From: Kosmotoga olearia TBF 19.5.1
GTDB taxonomy: Bacteria; Thermotogota; Thermotogae; Petrotogales; Kosmotogaceae
Assembly (NCBI RefSeq): GCF_000023325.1
Contig: NC_012785.1
Coordinates: forward strand, 310,001-374,000
Reading direction: 5' to 3'
DNA length: 64,000 bases
Of this stretch, positions 1 through 8,518 are shown in pieces. The translations under genes were made by a program, and so were the position numbers. A model generated the notes under the pieces. That model had not been told where the DNA came from, made no database searches, and saw nothing but the letters and a program-made list of their open reading frames with translations. Every line of letters starts with the position of its first letter. The stretch's first letter is position 1.

Positions 1-581
1 AAGCCTATGTTAAAGTAAAATTCGACCCGGAAGAAATAACCTTTAGAAGGGGAGACGTTGTTGCTAAAAGCGGTGATACAGGTGGAGTTCCTCCTCACCT
101 ACACGTGGAAGTAAGGGATATGGACGAAGTGCTGATAATGAATCCGGGCTTCTTCTTTGATCTTGAATACGAGCGTACAGAAGTAAAAATAATGGAATTG
201 AAAGTGGGAAACAAAAAATACGACTTGAGCGAGCATCCTCTGGTTGAGATTGGAAAATTTTCACCCATCGTTCTTCACACGATCATCAAACTAAGGCATC
301 CCATAAACCCAAAAAGCATTAAGCTGTACATAGACGATAAACTGATCTATGGAATTGATTTTGAATACCTTAAATTAGAGCACTATGACGCTGTTAATGA
401 AATATATGTGAATTCCACCCCTTCGGATTATTGGTTTAACCTTAAAAGTAACGCAAACCTCGATATTGTCGTTAATTACTGGGATAGAATAGACCTTTCT
501 GATCCTAAAGATGCTCTCATAGTTGTTGAAGACCACTGGGGAAACAAATCTGAAGTAACATTCAAAATCGTTGGGAGATGA
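1..581 (+). CDS. M23 (LytM-type) metallopeptidase, C-terminal part, 5' truncated by the window edge
   Basis: The frame opens at base 3 and is already coding. About 30 residues in comes GDTGGVPPHLHVEV, the conserved C-terminal M23 motif whose HLH histidines serve in zinc binding and catalysis. These enzymes cleave peptidoglycan cross-bridges or act as division and envelope regulators. After the motif there are about 140 residues of uncharacterised C-terminal sequence, probably a beta-rich accessory domain, ending at base 581. The N-terminus, including any signal peptide and the first zinc ligand, lies outside the window. The next gene starts six bases downstream, suggesting an operon. M23 assignment is firm; the biological role is not determinable here. 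Confidence 0.8.
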   Translation, partial: AYVKVKFDPEEITFRRGDVVAKSGDTGGVPPHLHVEVRDMDEVLIMNPGFFFDLEYERTEVKIMELKVGNKKYDLSEHPLVEIGKFSPIVLHTIIKLRHPINPKSIKLYIDDKLIYGIDFEYLKLEHYDAVNEIYVNSTPSDYWFNLKSNANLDIVVNYWDRIDLSDPKDALIVVEDHWGNKSEVTFKIVGR

Positions 582-587
582 TGGGAC

Positions 588-914
588 ATGTTTTTTAAAC
601 GAAAGAAAAAAGGAAAAGACATCAACAAAAATCCCTTTTATAATAATGGCGACACCCTGGTTATCTATTTTAAGTGCACAAAGTGTGGAGAAGTATTCAG
701 GAGTCATTTACGAAAATTCTATGACATCCATGTAAATTACGAGCGCTCCGGAGGTGCTTATCGCTTAGATAAAGAATTCATTGGAAGCAAATGCCAGAAC
801 AGGATAAATATTTACGCGGATTTTACAAGAACATTCAAACCCATTTCTTTTGATATAATAGGTGGGCGGTTCATTTCTAAAGAAGAATACGAACGTGAAA
901 GTCAACAAACATAG
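588..914 (+). CDS. Hypothetical protein with one CxxC motif
   Basis: 108 residues that I do not recognise as a named family. The N-terminus is very basic ([10 protein letters not shown]). Residues around 31-34 form CTKC, followed by GEVFRSHLR, which looks like half of a zinc ribbon; one more cysteine occurs near residue 68 (GSKCQNR). Metal binding is possible but would need an unusual ligand set or a dimer. It lies six bases after the M23 peptidase gene and 26 bases before metK, all on the same strand, so it is probably co-transcribed. The C-terminal half has no clear motif. No membrane segment or signal peptide is visible. Confidence 0.6.
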   Translation: MFFKRKKKGKDINKNPFYNNGDTLVIYFKCTKCGEVFRSHLRKFYDIHVNYERSGGAYRLDKEFIGSKCQNRINIYADFTRTFKPISFDIIGGRFISKEEYERESQQT

Positions 915-940
915 AATTACAGATAAAAGGAGGAACGCTG

Positions 941-2125
941 ATGAAAAAATGGCTGTTCACCAGTGAAAGTGTTACAGAGGGTCACCCCGACAAAATTGCA
1001 GATCAGGTATCAGATGCTATTTTGGATGCGATGCTTGAGCAGGATCCTGAATCACGAGTAGCTGTTGAAACGTTGGTGGCAACAGGTGTTGCTGTCGTCG
1101 CAGGAGAGGTAACTACAAAGGCTTACGTTGACATTCCGAGAATCGTAAGAGATACCATATTAGAGATAGGTTATACAAGAGCCAAGTTTGGTTTTGATGG
1201 GGAAACCTGTGCCGTTCTGACAAGTATCGATGAACAGTCGCCGGATATTGCCCTTGGTGTTAATAAATCTTTAGAAGCAAAGAATGACGGCAAGGATAAA
1301 TATGACATTATAGGTGCCGGAGATCAGGGTATGATGTTTGGTTATGCAACGAATGAAACAGAAGAGATGATGCCTCTTCCGATTGTCCTTGCTCACAATC
1401 TTGCACGGAGACTCGCAACGGTCAGAAAAGAAAGGATCGTTGAAGGCTTCCGACCGGATGGTAAAACACAGGTAACTGTTCTCTATGAAGACGGGAAACC
1501 AATCGGAGTCAAAACAATAGTTGTTTCCACACAGCACGATCCAGCCATGACTCAAGAAGAGATAGAACAGCTTGTGAAAGAGCATGTTATCAAGGCTGTA
1601 GTACCTGAAGAAATGATGTTAGATGGAATAGAGACCTTTGTTAATCCCACAGGAAGGTTTGTGAAAGGCGGCCCTGCGGCAGATACAGGACTTACAGGAA
1701 GAAAAATAATCGTAGATACTTACGGTGGATGGATACCTCATGGAGGTGGAGCCTTCAGCGGTAAGGATCCAACAAAGGTTGATAGATCAGCTCATTATAT
1801 GGCGAGATACGTTGCCAAAAACATTGTAGCTGCCGGACTTGCTGATAGAGTCACTCTTCAGATTGCTTATGCTATTGGTGTCGCTCATCCTGTTTCATTC
1901 ATGATTGATGCTCATGGAACGGAAAAGGTTGCCCTTGAAAAGCTTGAAAAAGTTGTCAAAGAGGTCTTTGATTTCAGGCCTGCCGCTATCATCGACAAGC
2001 TCAATCTTAGAAGACCTATCTATAAACAGGTTGCCGCTTACGGGCATTTTGGGAGAATAGACGTAGAGGTTCCATGGGAAAAATTGGATGCCGTAGATGA
2101 ACTGAAAAGGGCTTTCAATATGTAA
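941..2125 (+). CDS. metK: S-adenosylmethionine synthetase
   Basis: 394 residues, the usual length. It makes S-adenosylmethionine from methionine and ATP in the cytoplasm, supplying the methylases and radical SAM enzymes of this window (mtaB, hemW, prmA). The N-terminus [20 protein letters not shown] is the family signature. [12 protein letters not shown], the central ATP-binding motif, lies near residues 125-136, and the glycine-rich [19 protein letters not shown]-like loop (here ending SAHY) lies near residue 270. The start is an ATG behind AAGGAGG. No SAM-riboswitch-like leader precedes it, because it follows the upstream gene at 26 bases, so its expression probably depends on the upstream promoter. 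Confidence 0.98.
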   Translation: MKKWLFTSESVTEGHPDKIADQVSDAILDAMLEQDPESRVAVETLVATGVAVVAGEVTTKAYVDIPRIVRDTILEIGYTRAKFGFDGETCAVLTSIDEQSPDIALGVNKSLEAKNDGKDKYDIIGAGDQGMMFGYATNETEEMMPLPIVLAHNLARRLATVRKERIVEGFRPDGKTQVTVLYEDGKPIGVKTIVVSTQHDPAMTQEEIEQLVKEHVIKAVVPEEMMLDGIETFVNPTGRFVKGGPAADTGLTGRKIIVDTYGGWIPHGGGAFSGKDPTKVDRSAHYMARYVAKNIVAAGLADRVTLQIAYAIGVAHPVSFMIDAHGTEKVALEKLEKVVKEVFDFRPAAIIDKLNLRRPIYKQVAAYGHFGRIDVEVPWEKLDAVDELKRAFNM

Positions 2126-2173
2126 AATCTTGTGATAAAATGATGCAGTAGAGTTTGAAAGGAGGGCAAATGA

Positions 2174-2470
2174 GTGCCAAATATTAAGTCGGCTGCCAAG
2201 CGTGTGAGGCAAAATAAGGTTAGAAGGCTCAGAAATAAAAGTGTTAGAACCAGATTTAGAAATGTCACCAAGCAACTTTTAAAGGCAATCGAAATCAATG
2301 AGGAGCCTGAAAAAGTGAACGAACTTTTAAGACTCTCTTATTCAGTCCTTGATAAAGCTGCAAAAAAAGGCGTTATTCATAAGAGACAGGCATCAAGAAG
2401 AAAATCAAGACTTACAGCCAAGGTTAAAGCTTACCTTGAGGCTCGTTCTGCAGGTTCAGCACAGTCATAA
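2174..2470 (+). CDS. rpsT: 30S ribosomal protein S20
   Basis: 98 residues, slightly longer than typical S20. The start PNIKSAAKRVRQNKVRRLRN and the second-half motif KAAKKGVIHKRQASRRKSRL are diagnostic of this 16S rRNA-binding primary assembly protein. The start is GTG at 2174, preceded by AAAGGAGGG. An ATG at 2170 in another frame stops after five codons and is not used. A strong terminator follows 20 bases after the stop. The C-terminal ARSAGSAQS tail is not part of the conserved helical bundle. Confidence 0.95.
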   Translation: MPNIKSAAKRVRQNKVRRLRNKSVRTRFRNVTKQLLKAIEINEEPEKVNELLRLSYSVLDKAAKKGVIHKRQASRRKSRLTAKVKAYLEARSAGSAQS

Positions 2471-2489
2471 CTCCTTCTTGATGAAAAAA

Positions 2490-2528
2490 TAGAAAAAGGG
2501 TGAGACTTAGCGTCTCGCCCTTTTCTAT
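2490..2528 (+). terminator. Rho-independent terminator after rpsT
   Basis: A hairpin with stem AAAAGGGTGAGAC / GTCTCGCCCTTTT (one G-U pair) and loop TTAGC, continuing into TTCTATTT. It separates rpsT from the convergent ABC ATPase gene and may also act on the minus strand because of the A-run at its left side. Confidence 0.9.
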
Positions 2529-2554
2529 TTAAGAAGGGAAATAGCTATGTTATA

Positions 2555-3688
2555 CTACACCTCTACACTTTCAGTGTGTTCACCTACGAGAACATTCTTC
2601 TCTGTTTCAGGATCGAAGATATGCATCATCGCTACATCAAAAACGAGGTCGATCTTGGTTCCTGCCTGTGCCCGGGTTTTTGGATCAACCTTGGCTACAA
2701 TATCGTTTCCGTCGATGGTAGCATGAATCAGTGTCTCACTTCCAAGAGGTTCAACAACGTCAACCATTCCGGTAACCGTGTTCTCCTCTGTAGCATTGAC
2801 AGCAAACATCTTGTCGTAAATGTTTTCAGGCCTTATACCAAAAATGATGTCCTTATCTATATAAGGCTCTAGTTTAGGAGCAAACTTGTCGGGAACAATG
2901 ATCTTCATGGTTTCTGCGGTTACCCAGAGCTTACCTTTGTCAGAAATGAGTTTGGCGTTAATGAAGTTCATAGCAGGAGTTCCAATGAATCCAGCGACAA
3001 ACTTATTCTGAGGATCAAAATACACGGAGTATGGATCGCCTATCTGCTGAATTATACCGTCTTTCATAATAACGATCTTATCGGCCATCGTCATTGCCTC
3101 TACCTGGTCATGGGTAACGTATATGATCGTCGCCTGAAGATTCTTGTGAAGTCTTTTTAGTTCCGCCCTCATCTGAACCCTCAATTTCGCATCAAGGTTT
3201 GAAAGAGGTTCGTCAAAAAGGAAAACCTTTGGGTTTCTGACGATAGCACGCCCAACAGCTACCCTCTGTCTCTGACCACCGGACAGCTGCTTGGGTTTTC
3301 TGTCGAGAAGCGACTCGATACCAAGGATTCTCGCTGCTTCTTTGACTCTCTTGTCAATCTCCGGTTTCGGGAATTTTCTCAGCTTCAAACCAAATGCCAT
3401 ATTTTCATAAACGGTCATATGAGGATAAAGCGCGTAGTTCTGGAAAACCATCGCGATATCCCTGTCTTTTGGTTCGACGTCATTAACAATTTTTCCCCCT
3501 ATTTCAATTGTCCCTTCAGTTATTTCTTCCAGCCCCGCAATCATTCTCAAGGTAGTGGTTTTACCACAACCGGAAGGTCCAAGGAGCACCACAAACTCCT
3601 GGTCTAAAACATCGAGGCTGATACTCTTAACCGCTTTAAAACCGTTGGGGTAGACTTTGGTAACATTCTTCAGGTTTACATTAGCCAT
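2555..3688 (-). CDS. Sugar ABC transporter ATP-binding protein (MsmX/UgpC/MalK type)
   Basis: 377 residues from ATG at 3688, chosen because GGAGGTGAATTGG precedes it; an upstream in-frame ATG has no such site. Walker A GPSGCGKT (37-44), signature LSGGQ (135-139), Walker B VFLFDE (155-160), followed by a C-terminal regulatory OB-fold domain of about 130 residues typical of the MalK/UgpC/MsmX group. It energises uptake of sugars at the inner face of the membrane. No permease gene is adjacent, so it may serve several importers, such as the ATPase-less sugar operon at 17567-20515. Its start overlaps the end of the antitoxin-like gene by 8 bases, so the two are probably translationally coupled. 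Confidence 0.93.
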   Translation of the reverse strand: MANVNLKNVTKVYPNGFKAVKSISLDVLDQEFVVLLGPSGCGKTTTLRMIAGLEEITEGTIEIGGKIVNDVEPKDRDIAMVFQNYALYPHMTVYENMAFGLKLRKFPKPEIDKRVKEAARILGIESLLDRKPKQLSGGQRQRVAVGRAIVRNPKVFLFDEPLSNLDAKLRVQMRAELKRLHKNLQATIIYVTHDQVEAMTMADKIVIMKDGIIQQIGDPYSVYFDPQNKFVAGFIGTPAMNFINAKLISDKGKLWVTAETMKIIVPDKFAPKLEPYIDKDIIFGIRPENIYDKMFAVNATEENTVTGMVDVVEPLGSETLIHATIDGNDIVAKVDPKTRAQAGTKIDLVFDVAMMHIFDPETEKNVLVGEHTESVEV

Positions 3689-3959
3689 CCAATTCACCTC
3701 CAGAGTTTTTATCCAGTTGAACAAGTATATCTTCAAACTTCAGACTTACGGCTTCTTCTCCAGCATCCATTAAATAAAGATCCCGGGTTTGTTCAATGAA
3801 CTTGTTCACTGCCACATACTTCTCGTAGTCTATCACAACAGCCACAGGAACACCGTTTTTTGTTATAATTACGTCAGCGGAGTGACTTTCGTCCACTACT
3901 TGCGAAAAATGCGCTTTCGCATCAGCGATAGAATAGAACTTCAGTTCGTGCAGTCTCAA
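3681..3959 (-). CDS. Phd/YefM-family antitoxin-like protein without an adjacent toxin
   Basis: 92 residues. The segment YSIADAKAHFSQVVDESHSADVIITKNGVPVAVVIDYEKY (residues about 9-48) matches the DNA-binding fold of Phd/YefM antitoxins, which repress their own promoters and neutralise a toxin through a C-terminal tail. The start is TTG with GAGGTGAT seven bases upstream. No PIN, RelE/YoeB or Doc-like gene lies next to it: downstream and overlapping by 8 bases is a sugar transport ATPase, and upstream is a divergent gene. It may be a solitary antitoxin or a repurposed repressor of the ATPase gene. Family call is good; function is open. Confidence 0.82.
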   Translation of the reverse strand: MRLHELKFYSIADAKAHFSQVVDESHSADVIITKNGVPVAVVIDYEKYVAVNKFIEQTRDLYLMDAGEEAVSLKFEDILVQLDKNSGGELDG

Positions 3960-4081
3960 GATAAATCACCTCGAAGACTATTATACCTTATGACCATAAT
4001 TATAGTCAAGTTTATGGCTGAAAAAATCACTCTTCGGGTTGCATTCCGAAGAAATTGGAAGATTTCTGGAGTCGATGAGAT

Positions 4082-4612
4082 ATGAAAAAACGGACAAAGA
4101 CAGAACTTTTCACTCTTGTTTTTGTAATCATTGCCCTTTTATTCATGATGGTTTACAGCTCAAAATACAGAATTGCAGTTTACGTTCCAAATGATTCTGT
4201 TGAACTCGATGAGTTTTATCCGGGAGAAGGATTTGAAATCGTTGATACCAGTGAACTCTGTCCGATTTCAGGATGGGACTACAGTGGATTCGTGGTTACG
4301 GACGCTTCTCATCACAGATACCTTGTGTTCTTCTGGAAACTGGATAACAAAGAAAAAGCGCGTGAACTCTGGGAAGAACTCTGGAAGAAACGATTCGAGG
4401 TGCTTGCCAAAAACCGTGGAAGAATTGTAAAGCCATCCTATGCTTTTGGTAAGGTTGTCAGGTTTGGAATAAAGGACATGGCATGGCAAAAGGGTTGCTG
4501 GGTCTTTTTCGTTGAAACAGATGAGGGTGTAATTCCGGAAGGAAAAGAAAGTGACTTCATGAAAAAGTTCATACCTGAGCAATTTTTAAATGAACAAGCC
4601 GCTCCCCGTTGA
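4082..4612 (+). CDS. Membrane-anchored hypothetical protein
   Basis: 176 residues, no family recognised. Residues about 9-27 (LFTLVFVIIALLFMMVYSS) form a single hydrophobic segment after a basic MKKRTK start, so the protein is probably tethered to the membrane with the rest outside, or is secreted. The remainder is soluble and rich in aromatic residues, with a long charged helix near residues 92-112 (KLDNKEKARELWEELWKKRF). The gene stands alone between divergent and convergent neighbours, with a terminator overlapping its last codons. The upstream ribosome binding site is weak (GGAG seen about 14 bases before the ATG). Confidence 0.6.
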   Translation: MKKRTKTELFTLVFVIIALLFMMVYSSKYRIAVYVPNDSVELDEFYPGEGFEIVDTSELCPISGWDYSGFVVTDASHHRYLVFFWKLDNKEKARELWEELWKKRFEVLAKNRGRIVKPSYAFGKVVRFGIKDMAWQKGCWVFFVETDEGVIPEGKESDFMKKFIPEQFLNEQAAPR

Positions 4613-4633
4613 AACAGAGAGCGGCTTATTTTT
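4596..4633 (+). terminator. Terminator hairpin overlapping the end of the 4082 gene
   Basis: Perfect stem AAGCCGCTC / GAGCGGCTT with a 14-base loop followed by ATTTTTC. It begins inside the coding region and lies between convergent genes (glnA ends at 4642 on the other strand), so it can end transcription from the left and limit read-through into glnA. Confidence 0.8.
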
Positions 4634-4641
4634 CAATCTCT

Positions 4642-5967
4642 TTAGTAAAGTTCAAGATATTTCTCTTTTTCCCAATCAGTAACGTGCATCATGAATTCTT
4701 TCCATTCTTTTTTCTTGGTCTCGAGAAATTTCTTATAAATATGATCCCCAAGTACATCTTTGATCAGAGAACTTCGAGAAAAATATTCCAGTGCTTCATT
4801 CAAATTGCCCGGGAGATTCTGAATCTTCCGCTTTTTTCTTTCTGTTTGATTGAGCTTGAATATGTTCTCTCCCACTGGTTTAGGCGGCAAGATCCCTTCC
4901 TCAATGCCTCTTAGCCCAGCTTCCAGCAAAACAGCTAAAGCTAGATAAGGGTTACACGAAGGATCAGGATTTCTGATTTCTATTCTCGTTGCCTGACCTC
5001 GAGCCGCTGGAACGCGAATCATAGCGCTTCGATTACCGAGAGCCCAGGAAATGTTAATTGGTGCTTCGTAGCCCGGAACAAGCCGCTTGTAACTGTTAAT
5101 TATTGGATTGGTTACTATCGTCAATTCTTTCGCATACTTTATGATTCCACCAACAAAATTAAGCAAAACGTCACTGAGCTCATAGGGTTTTTCAGGATCA
5201 TAGAAAGCGTTCTTCCCGTTTTCAAATAAACTCAAATGAATATGCATCCCCGAACCATTAACCTGAGCGAAGGGCTTTGGCATAAAGGTCGCGTATAAAC
5301 CGTTCATGAGCGCTATCGTTTTAACAACCCATTTGAATGTTTGAATGTTATCAGCCGTTTTCAGGATATCGGCATATCGAAAATCAATCTCGTGCTGTGA
5401 AGGTGCAACTTCATGGTGAGCCGCTTCAATATCAAATCCCATCTTTTCAAGAGATATAACTATCTCTTTTCTCGTCTCTTCCCCTTTATCCACCGGCAGC
5501 ATATCGAAATAACTTCCCCTGTCCATAAATCCAACGATGGGCCTATCAGAATTTTCATCCCTCTTGAAGAGAAAAAATTCAGGCTCAGGTCCGGCGTGGG
5601 CAATAAATCCCATTTCTTTAGCTCTTTGTACGACTTTCTTCAACCTATATCTTGGATCTCCTTCGAATGGTTCACCATTTGGAAGGTGAACATCACAGAT
5701 AATTCTCATCGTTTTTTCATCATCATCTTTCCACGGAAGAAGGGCCACAGTTGATGCATCAGGAATAAGGTACATATCCGATTCTTCGATTCTCACAAAC
5801 CCATCAATTGAAGAACCGTCGAACATAACTCCTTCATCTAAACTCTTCTCCAGAAGCTTCACAGGTATCTCTACGTTTTTCAAAAAGCCGTTGATGTCTG
5901 TGATTTGCAACCTTACAAACCTTACGTTTTCCCTTTTAACCAGCTCAAGAACAGATTTCTTATCCAT
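4642..5967 (-). CDS. glnA: Glutamine synthetase, type I
   Basis: 441 residues, the length of the short GSI-alpha form of Gram-positives and Thermotogota. It makes glutamine from glutamate, ammonia and ATP. Visible motifs are the N-terminal beta-grasp domain, FDGSSIDGF (about 50-58), EPEFFLF (about 126-132), the metal-binding EAAHHEVAPSQHEIDFRY (about 177-194), NGSGMHIHLSL (about 238-248), NRSAMIRVPA (about 310-319) and the adenylylation-site region ending NLNEALEYF. No classic tyrosine adenylylation sequence is evident, consistent with the alpha type being feedback-controlled. The ATG is preceded by GGGGTGATTGA. It is divergent from the PurH-like gene at 6091, with a 123-base shared control region. 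Confidence 0.96.
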   Translation of the reverse strand: MDKKSVLELVKRENVRFVRLQITDINGFLKNVEIPVKLLEKSLDEGVMFDGSSIDGFVRIEESDMYLIPDASTVALLPWKDDDEKTMRIICDVHLPNGEPFEGDPRYRLKKVVQRAKEMGFIAHAGPEPEFFLFKRDENSDRPIVGFMDRGSYFDMLPVDKGEETRKEIVISLEKMGFDIEAAHHEVAPSQHEIDFRYADILKTADNIQTFKWVVKTIALMNGLYATFMPKPFAQVNGSGMHIHLSLFENGKNAFYDPEKPYELSDVLLNFVGGIIKYAKELTIVTNPIINSYKRLVPGYEAPINISWALGNRSAMIRVPAARGQATRIEIRNPDPSCNPYLALAVLLEAGLRGIEEGILPPKPVGENIFKLNQTERKKRKIQNLPGNLNEALEYFSRSSLIKDVLGDHIYKKFLETKKKEWKEFMMHVTDWEKEKYLELY

Positions 5968-6090
5968 TCAATCACCCCTGAATCTAAAGAAATACATGAA
6001 CTATTGCTTCAAATTTACACAAATTCAGAGAAGAAAGTCAAGGAAAACACGTTCACGTTTGATAAAATTTCTTTGACTGGGGGTGAAACT

Positions 6091-7470
6091 TTGAATATCC
6101 ACAAGGTTTTTGTAAGCGCCAGAATTACCGATGGTCTGGAAAACCTCTGTTCAAAACTGATATCAAAAGGTGCTGAAATCATCGCCGATGAAAGCACCTA
6201 CGCATTTCTTAAGTTGAAAAAGATCACTGTTAAAAACCTTCGGGAATTCTTTGAAACCGAAGTAGCAGACGATTTTGCTCTTCAAAGAAGGATTGTTTCA
6301 TGTTTGTCGGGAGCAAATGAAGAAAAAGCCACCTGTGGTAGTAATAATAAACACATTGATCTATTGGTGGTGAACTTCGAACCATTCTCCACATACGTTG
6401 AAAAGACCGGCAACGAAACCGAATTGGTAGAACATATAGATTCTTTCAAGCCTTCACTGGTATTATCAGCAGCAAAAAATTATAGAAATGTTGTGGTTTT
6501 GTGTGATCCTGAAGATTACGAAGACGTGCTCGAGGACCTCGAATATTACGGTGATGTGTCACTGCAGCGGAGACGAAAACTGGCTCTGAAAGCGCTTTAT
6601 CTTTTATCTGCATATACTTCGGAAATCTATAGTGTGTTCTCTGAGATCTTTGCCGAGGAAAAATACAATTATCTTATTCTCGAAAAAATTATGCCACTTA
6701 TGTTCGGAGAGATGTCGTTAAAAAAATCTACCCTTTACAAAGTGAGCGGAATTTGCGGGATTCTCGATGACGTCCACATAGCCAATCCATCAGTGGCCAT
6801 GAATCACTCCCATATTCGCAGCGTCCTCCAATTTATGAGGCTCTATTACTTCTTCGGAGACGTCTCAGCCTTTATATCAGACGGAAAATTGATCGAGGTA
6901 TCTTTAAGAGGCAACATGGAAACAATTCACCATGGTGAAAGCGTCATGTATGGTTCGTCATTTCCAATTAGTTACCCAATGATAAAAAGATTATACGCAA
7001 CAGGTGTAAAAAGCTTCTGTGGAGTATTCGAAAAAGAGGCTGTCAGATATGCTCACGATAACGATATCCTCCTGCTCACAATACCGGAAAGGAATTCTCT
7101 TTCAGTTGCAAAATTCAATTTTGTGGGTTTTGAGAACTATATAGCCCTAGAAGAAAACAAATTCCCGAAAATGGATAGATTTTCCTCGACAGAAAAACTC
7201 GCAGTTATTACCTCATACTTTAATCCAAAAATTTCCCTCGCACTGGTTGAAACTGACAATGAACATTCTATAACGATCAATGTAGACTCTGAAAACAGGC
7301 TCAGAACAGCTATTTTCGGATTTAATTCCTTGAATGGATATGTCCTGGCCTGTAATGTTGATCTGAGTGATGAAACGGTAGAACTTTTGAGATCAAAAGG
7401 AGTCAACAAAATGTATCTGCCATGCGTTAGCAAAACCTACAACTCAGTAGACATTATTCCTATAATCTGA
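6091..7470 (+). CDS. PurH-like protein, probably catalytically inactive (divergent AICAR transformylase/IMP cyclohydrolase fold)
   Basis: 459 residues from TTG at 6091, chosen for GGGGGTGAAAC directly upstream; reading further back would run into divergent glnA. Collinear with PurH: an MGS-like start (KVFVSARITDGLENLCSKL, 5-23), HIDLLVVNFEPFSTYVEK (88-105, cf. IDLVVVNLYPFEETV), IDSFKPSLVLSAAKNYRNVVVLCDPEDYEDVL (116-147, cf. IGGPxMxRAAAKNHKDVxVVxDPxDY) and SLQRRRKLALKALYLLSAYTSEI (157-179). The TLHPKIHGG segment, YGENPHQ, the catalytic KHxNPCG motif and the C-terminal RHFRH are absent or replaced. Thus the fold appears kept while both active sites are lost. The divergent glnA neighbour suggests a link to nitrogen or purine control. 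Assignment rests on my own pattern comparison. Confidence 0.7.
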   Translation: MNIHKVFVSARITDGLENLCSKLISKGAEIIADESTYAFLKLKKITVKNLREFFETEVADDFALQRRIVSCLSGANEEKATCGSNNKHIDLLVVNFEPFSTYVEKTGNETELVEHIDSFKPSLVLSAAKNYRNVVVLCDPEDYEDVLEDLEYYGDVSLQRRRKLALKALYLLSAYTSEIYSVFSEIFAEEKYNYLILEKIMPLMFGEMSLKKSTLYKVSGICGILDDVHIANPSVAMNHSHIRSVLQFMRLYYFFGDVSAFISDGKLIEVSLRGNMETIHHGESVMYGSSFPISYPMIKRLYATGVKSFCGVFEKEAVRYAHDNDILLLTIPERNSLSVAKFNFVGFENYIALEENKFPKMDRFSSTEKLAVITSYFNPKISLALVETDNEHSITINVDSENRLRTAIFGFNSLNGYVLACNVDLSDETVELLRSKGVNKMYLPCVSKTYNSVDIIPII

Positions 7471-7480
7471 GTTCAAGCGG

Positions 7481-7509
7481 TTGAATATAACCCTTCGAGG
7501 TATTATAAT
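7481..7509 (+). promoter_or_regulatory. Sigma-A promoter of the SRP RNA gene
   Basis: TTGAAT at 7481-7486 and TATAAT at 7504-7509 with an exact 17-base spacer; transcription would start around 7516, where the mature RNA helix begins. Confidence 0.88.
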
Positions 7510-7515
7510 GATTAT

Positions 7516-7783
7516 GCACCATGCTAGGCGGGGAGCTGGCGGTTCCCTGTACCCGAAATCCGCCATATGCGGGGCCGAATGCCCTCCGAGGCTGTTCCGG
7601 TCGGAACACGGTGTGCTGGAGGGTGTTGAGGATTGGGTCCCACGCAACGGAGGCTCACGAACCTGGTCAGGTCCGGAAGGAAGCAGCCATAAGTGAGCTC
7701 AACCGTGTGCCGTGGGGGTGCTCAATCTGAGCCTGAAGGCATAACCGGTCCGGTCGGGGCTGTCGACGAGGGAGGCATGGTGC
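7516..7783 (+). ncRNA. ffs: Signal recognition particle RNA, long form with Alu domain
   Basis: The 3' half contains GGTCAGGTCCGGAAGGAAGC followed by AGCC (7666-7689), the near-invariant domain IV apical loop that binds Ffh. The terminal helix is formed by GCACCATGC at 7516-7524 pairing with GCATGGTGC at 7775-7783. At about 268 bases it is the long form with an Alu domain, seen in the conserved early block TGTACCCGAAAT-like at 7548-7560, as in Bacillus and Thermotogota. It targets ribosomes making membrane proteins. A T-run at 7784-7788 follows the closing helix and may serve as terminator. Open reading frames drawn across it are spurious. Confidence 0.95.
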
Positions 7784-7809
7784 TTTTTCATTGGTAGAAC
7801 TTCACTCAG

Positions 7810-8274
7810 CTACTGGCGATGTCTTCCTATTTCTATAAGACCAATGATAAGAACGAGTAATCCGGTTATTATCATGATAATGGAAAGTATTCTCCCACCC
7901 AACGGGGTAACCAGTTCATATTTACCGCTGTCTCCCCTGAGGAGAATATCTCTTGAAAAGTAGAAAAGCAAGCCACCCTGAATCAATGAAAATAAGGTAT
8001 TCAAAAAGAGAAATTTCACTCTGGCAAATCTCAATGCGTATATAGTCGCCACCAAATAAAATAATAAAGAAAAAATATTCAATAAGATTCCGAACCAGAA
8101 AATTGCACCGATGCTTCCCGGATTGATTGGAAGTAGAACGCTGGATCTATTGTAAGCTGTTACTATGAGGATAATTGCTACAGCTCCTGTCAACCAGGCA
8201 CTAATACCGTTATAGAGATGTCTTCGTTTGTATCTTCTGGCTTCAACAAGGCTCATTGTTCCTTTATCCCGCAT
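7810..8274 (-). CDS. Four-helix integral membrane protein of unknown function
   Basis: 154 residues, no family recognised. After a basic cytoplasmic N-terminus (VEARRYKRRH) there are four hydrophobic segments at roughly residues 24-43, 56-78, 84-103 and 127-148. ATG at 8274 is preceded by GGAGGTAAATCG. It stands alone, convergent with the SRP RNA gene and divergent from the radical SAM gene. The gap 8275-8518 upstream is AT-rich and holds no gene; its right end carries the operator described separately. Confidence 0.6.
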   Translation of the reverse strand: MRDKGTMSLVEARRYKRRHLYNGISAWLTGAVAIILIVTAYNRSSVLLPINPGSIGAIFWFGILLNIFSLLFYLVATIYALRFARVKFLFLNTLFSLIQGGLLFYFSRDILLRGDSGKYELVTPLGGRILSIIMIITGLLVLIIGLIEIGRHRQ

Positions 8275-8471
8275 CGATTTACCTCCAGAAATCTCTGTCT
8301 TCTTAAAAACCTTGACGATTTCTGTCGTATGATTTATACAATCCTCCTAAATTTGATTATAACACACCTGAATTACTCAAAACAAAAACAATTCGTAAAT
8401 TCAACACCAAGTTAAACGCAAAAGAAGAAAATAATTGTTACCAAAATGAACAAATTTTGAAAACCTATGGG

Positions 8472-8499
8472 TTTACTATTTTACCGACCGGTAAGTAAA
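8472..8499. promoter_or_regulatory. Palindromic operator, probably for the adjacent TetR regulator
   Basis: Nested inverted repeat: inner arms TTACCG (8481-8486) and CGGTAA (8489-8494), outer arms TTTACT (8472-8477) and AGTAAA (8494-8499). The core ACCGACCGGT resembles many TetR-family operators. It ends 19 bases before the ATG of the radical SAM gene, whose downstream partner is a TetR gene; binding here would block transcription start or elongation. The structure is seen directly; the regulator match is inferred. Confidence 0.72.
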
Positions 8500-8518
8500 A
8501 AACTATGGAGGTGATCTG

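Noticed and set aside
850-940. SAM riboswitch upstream of metK
   Set aside because: Only 26 bases separate metK from the previous gene and no long leader or structured element is seen.
3960-4081. Toxin gene partner of the Phd-like protein
   Set aside because: The gap of 122 bases holds no frame, and both neighbouring genes are unrelated.
5905-6090. Longer PurH-like protein starting inside glnA
   Set aside because: It would overlap the divergent glnA start and its promoter region; the TTG at 6091 has a strong RBS.
7521-7730. Small frames across the SRP RNA
   Set aside because: The region is a structured RNA with its own promoter and closing helix.
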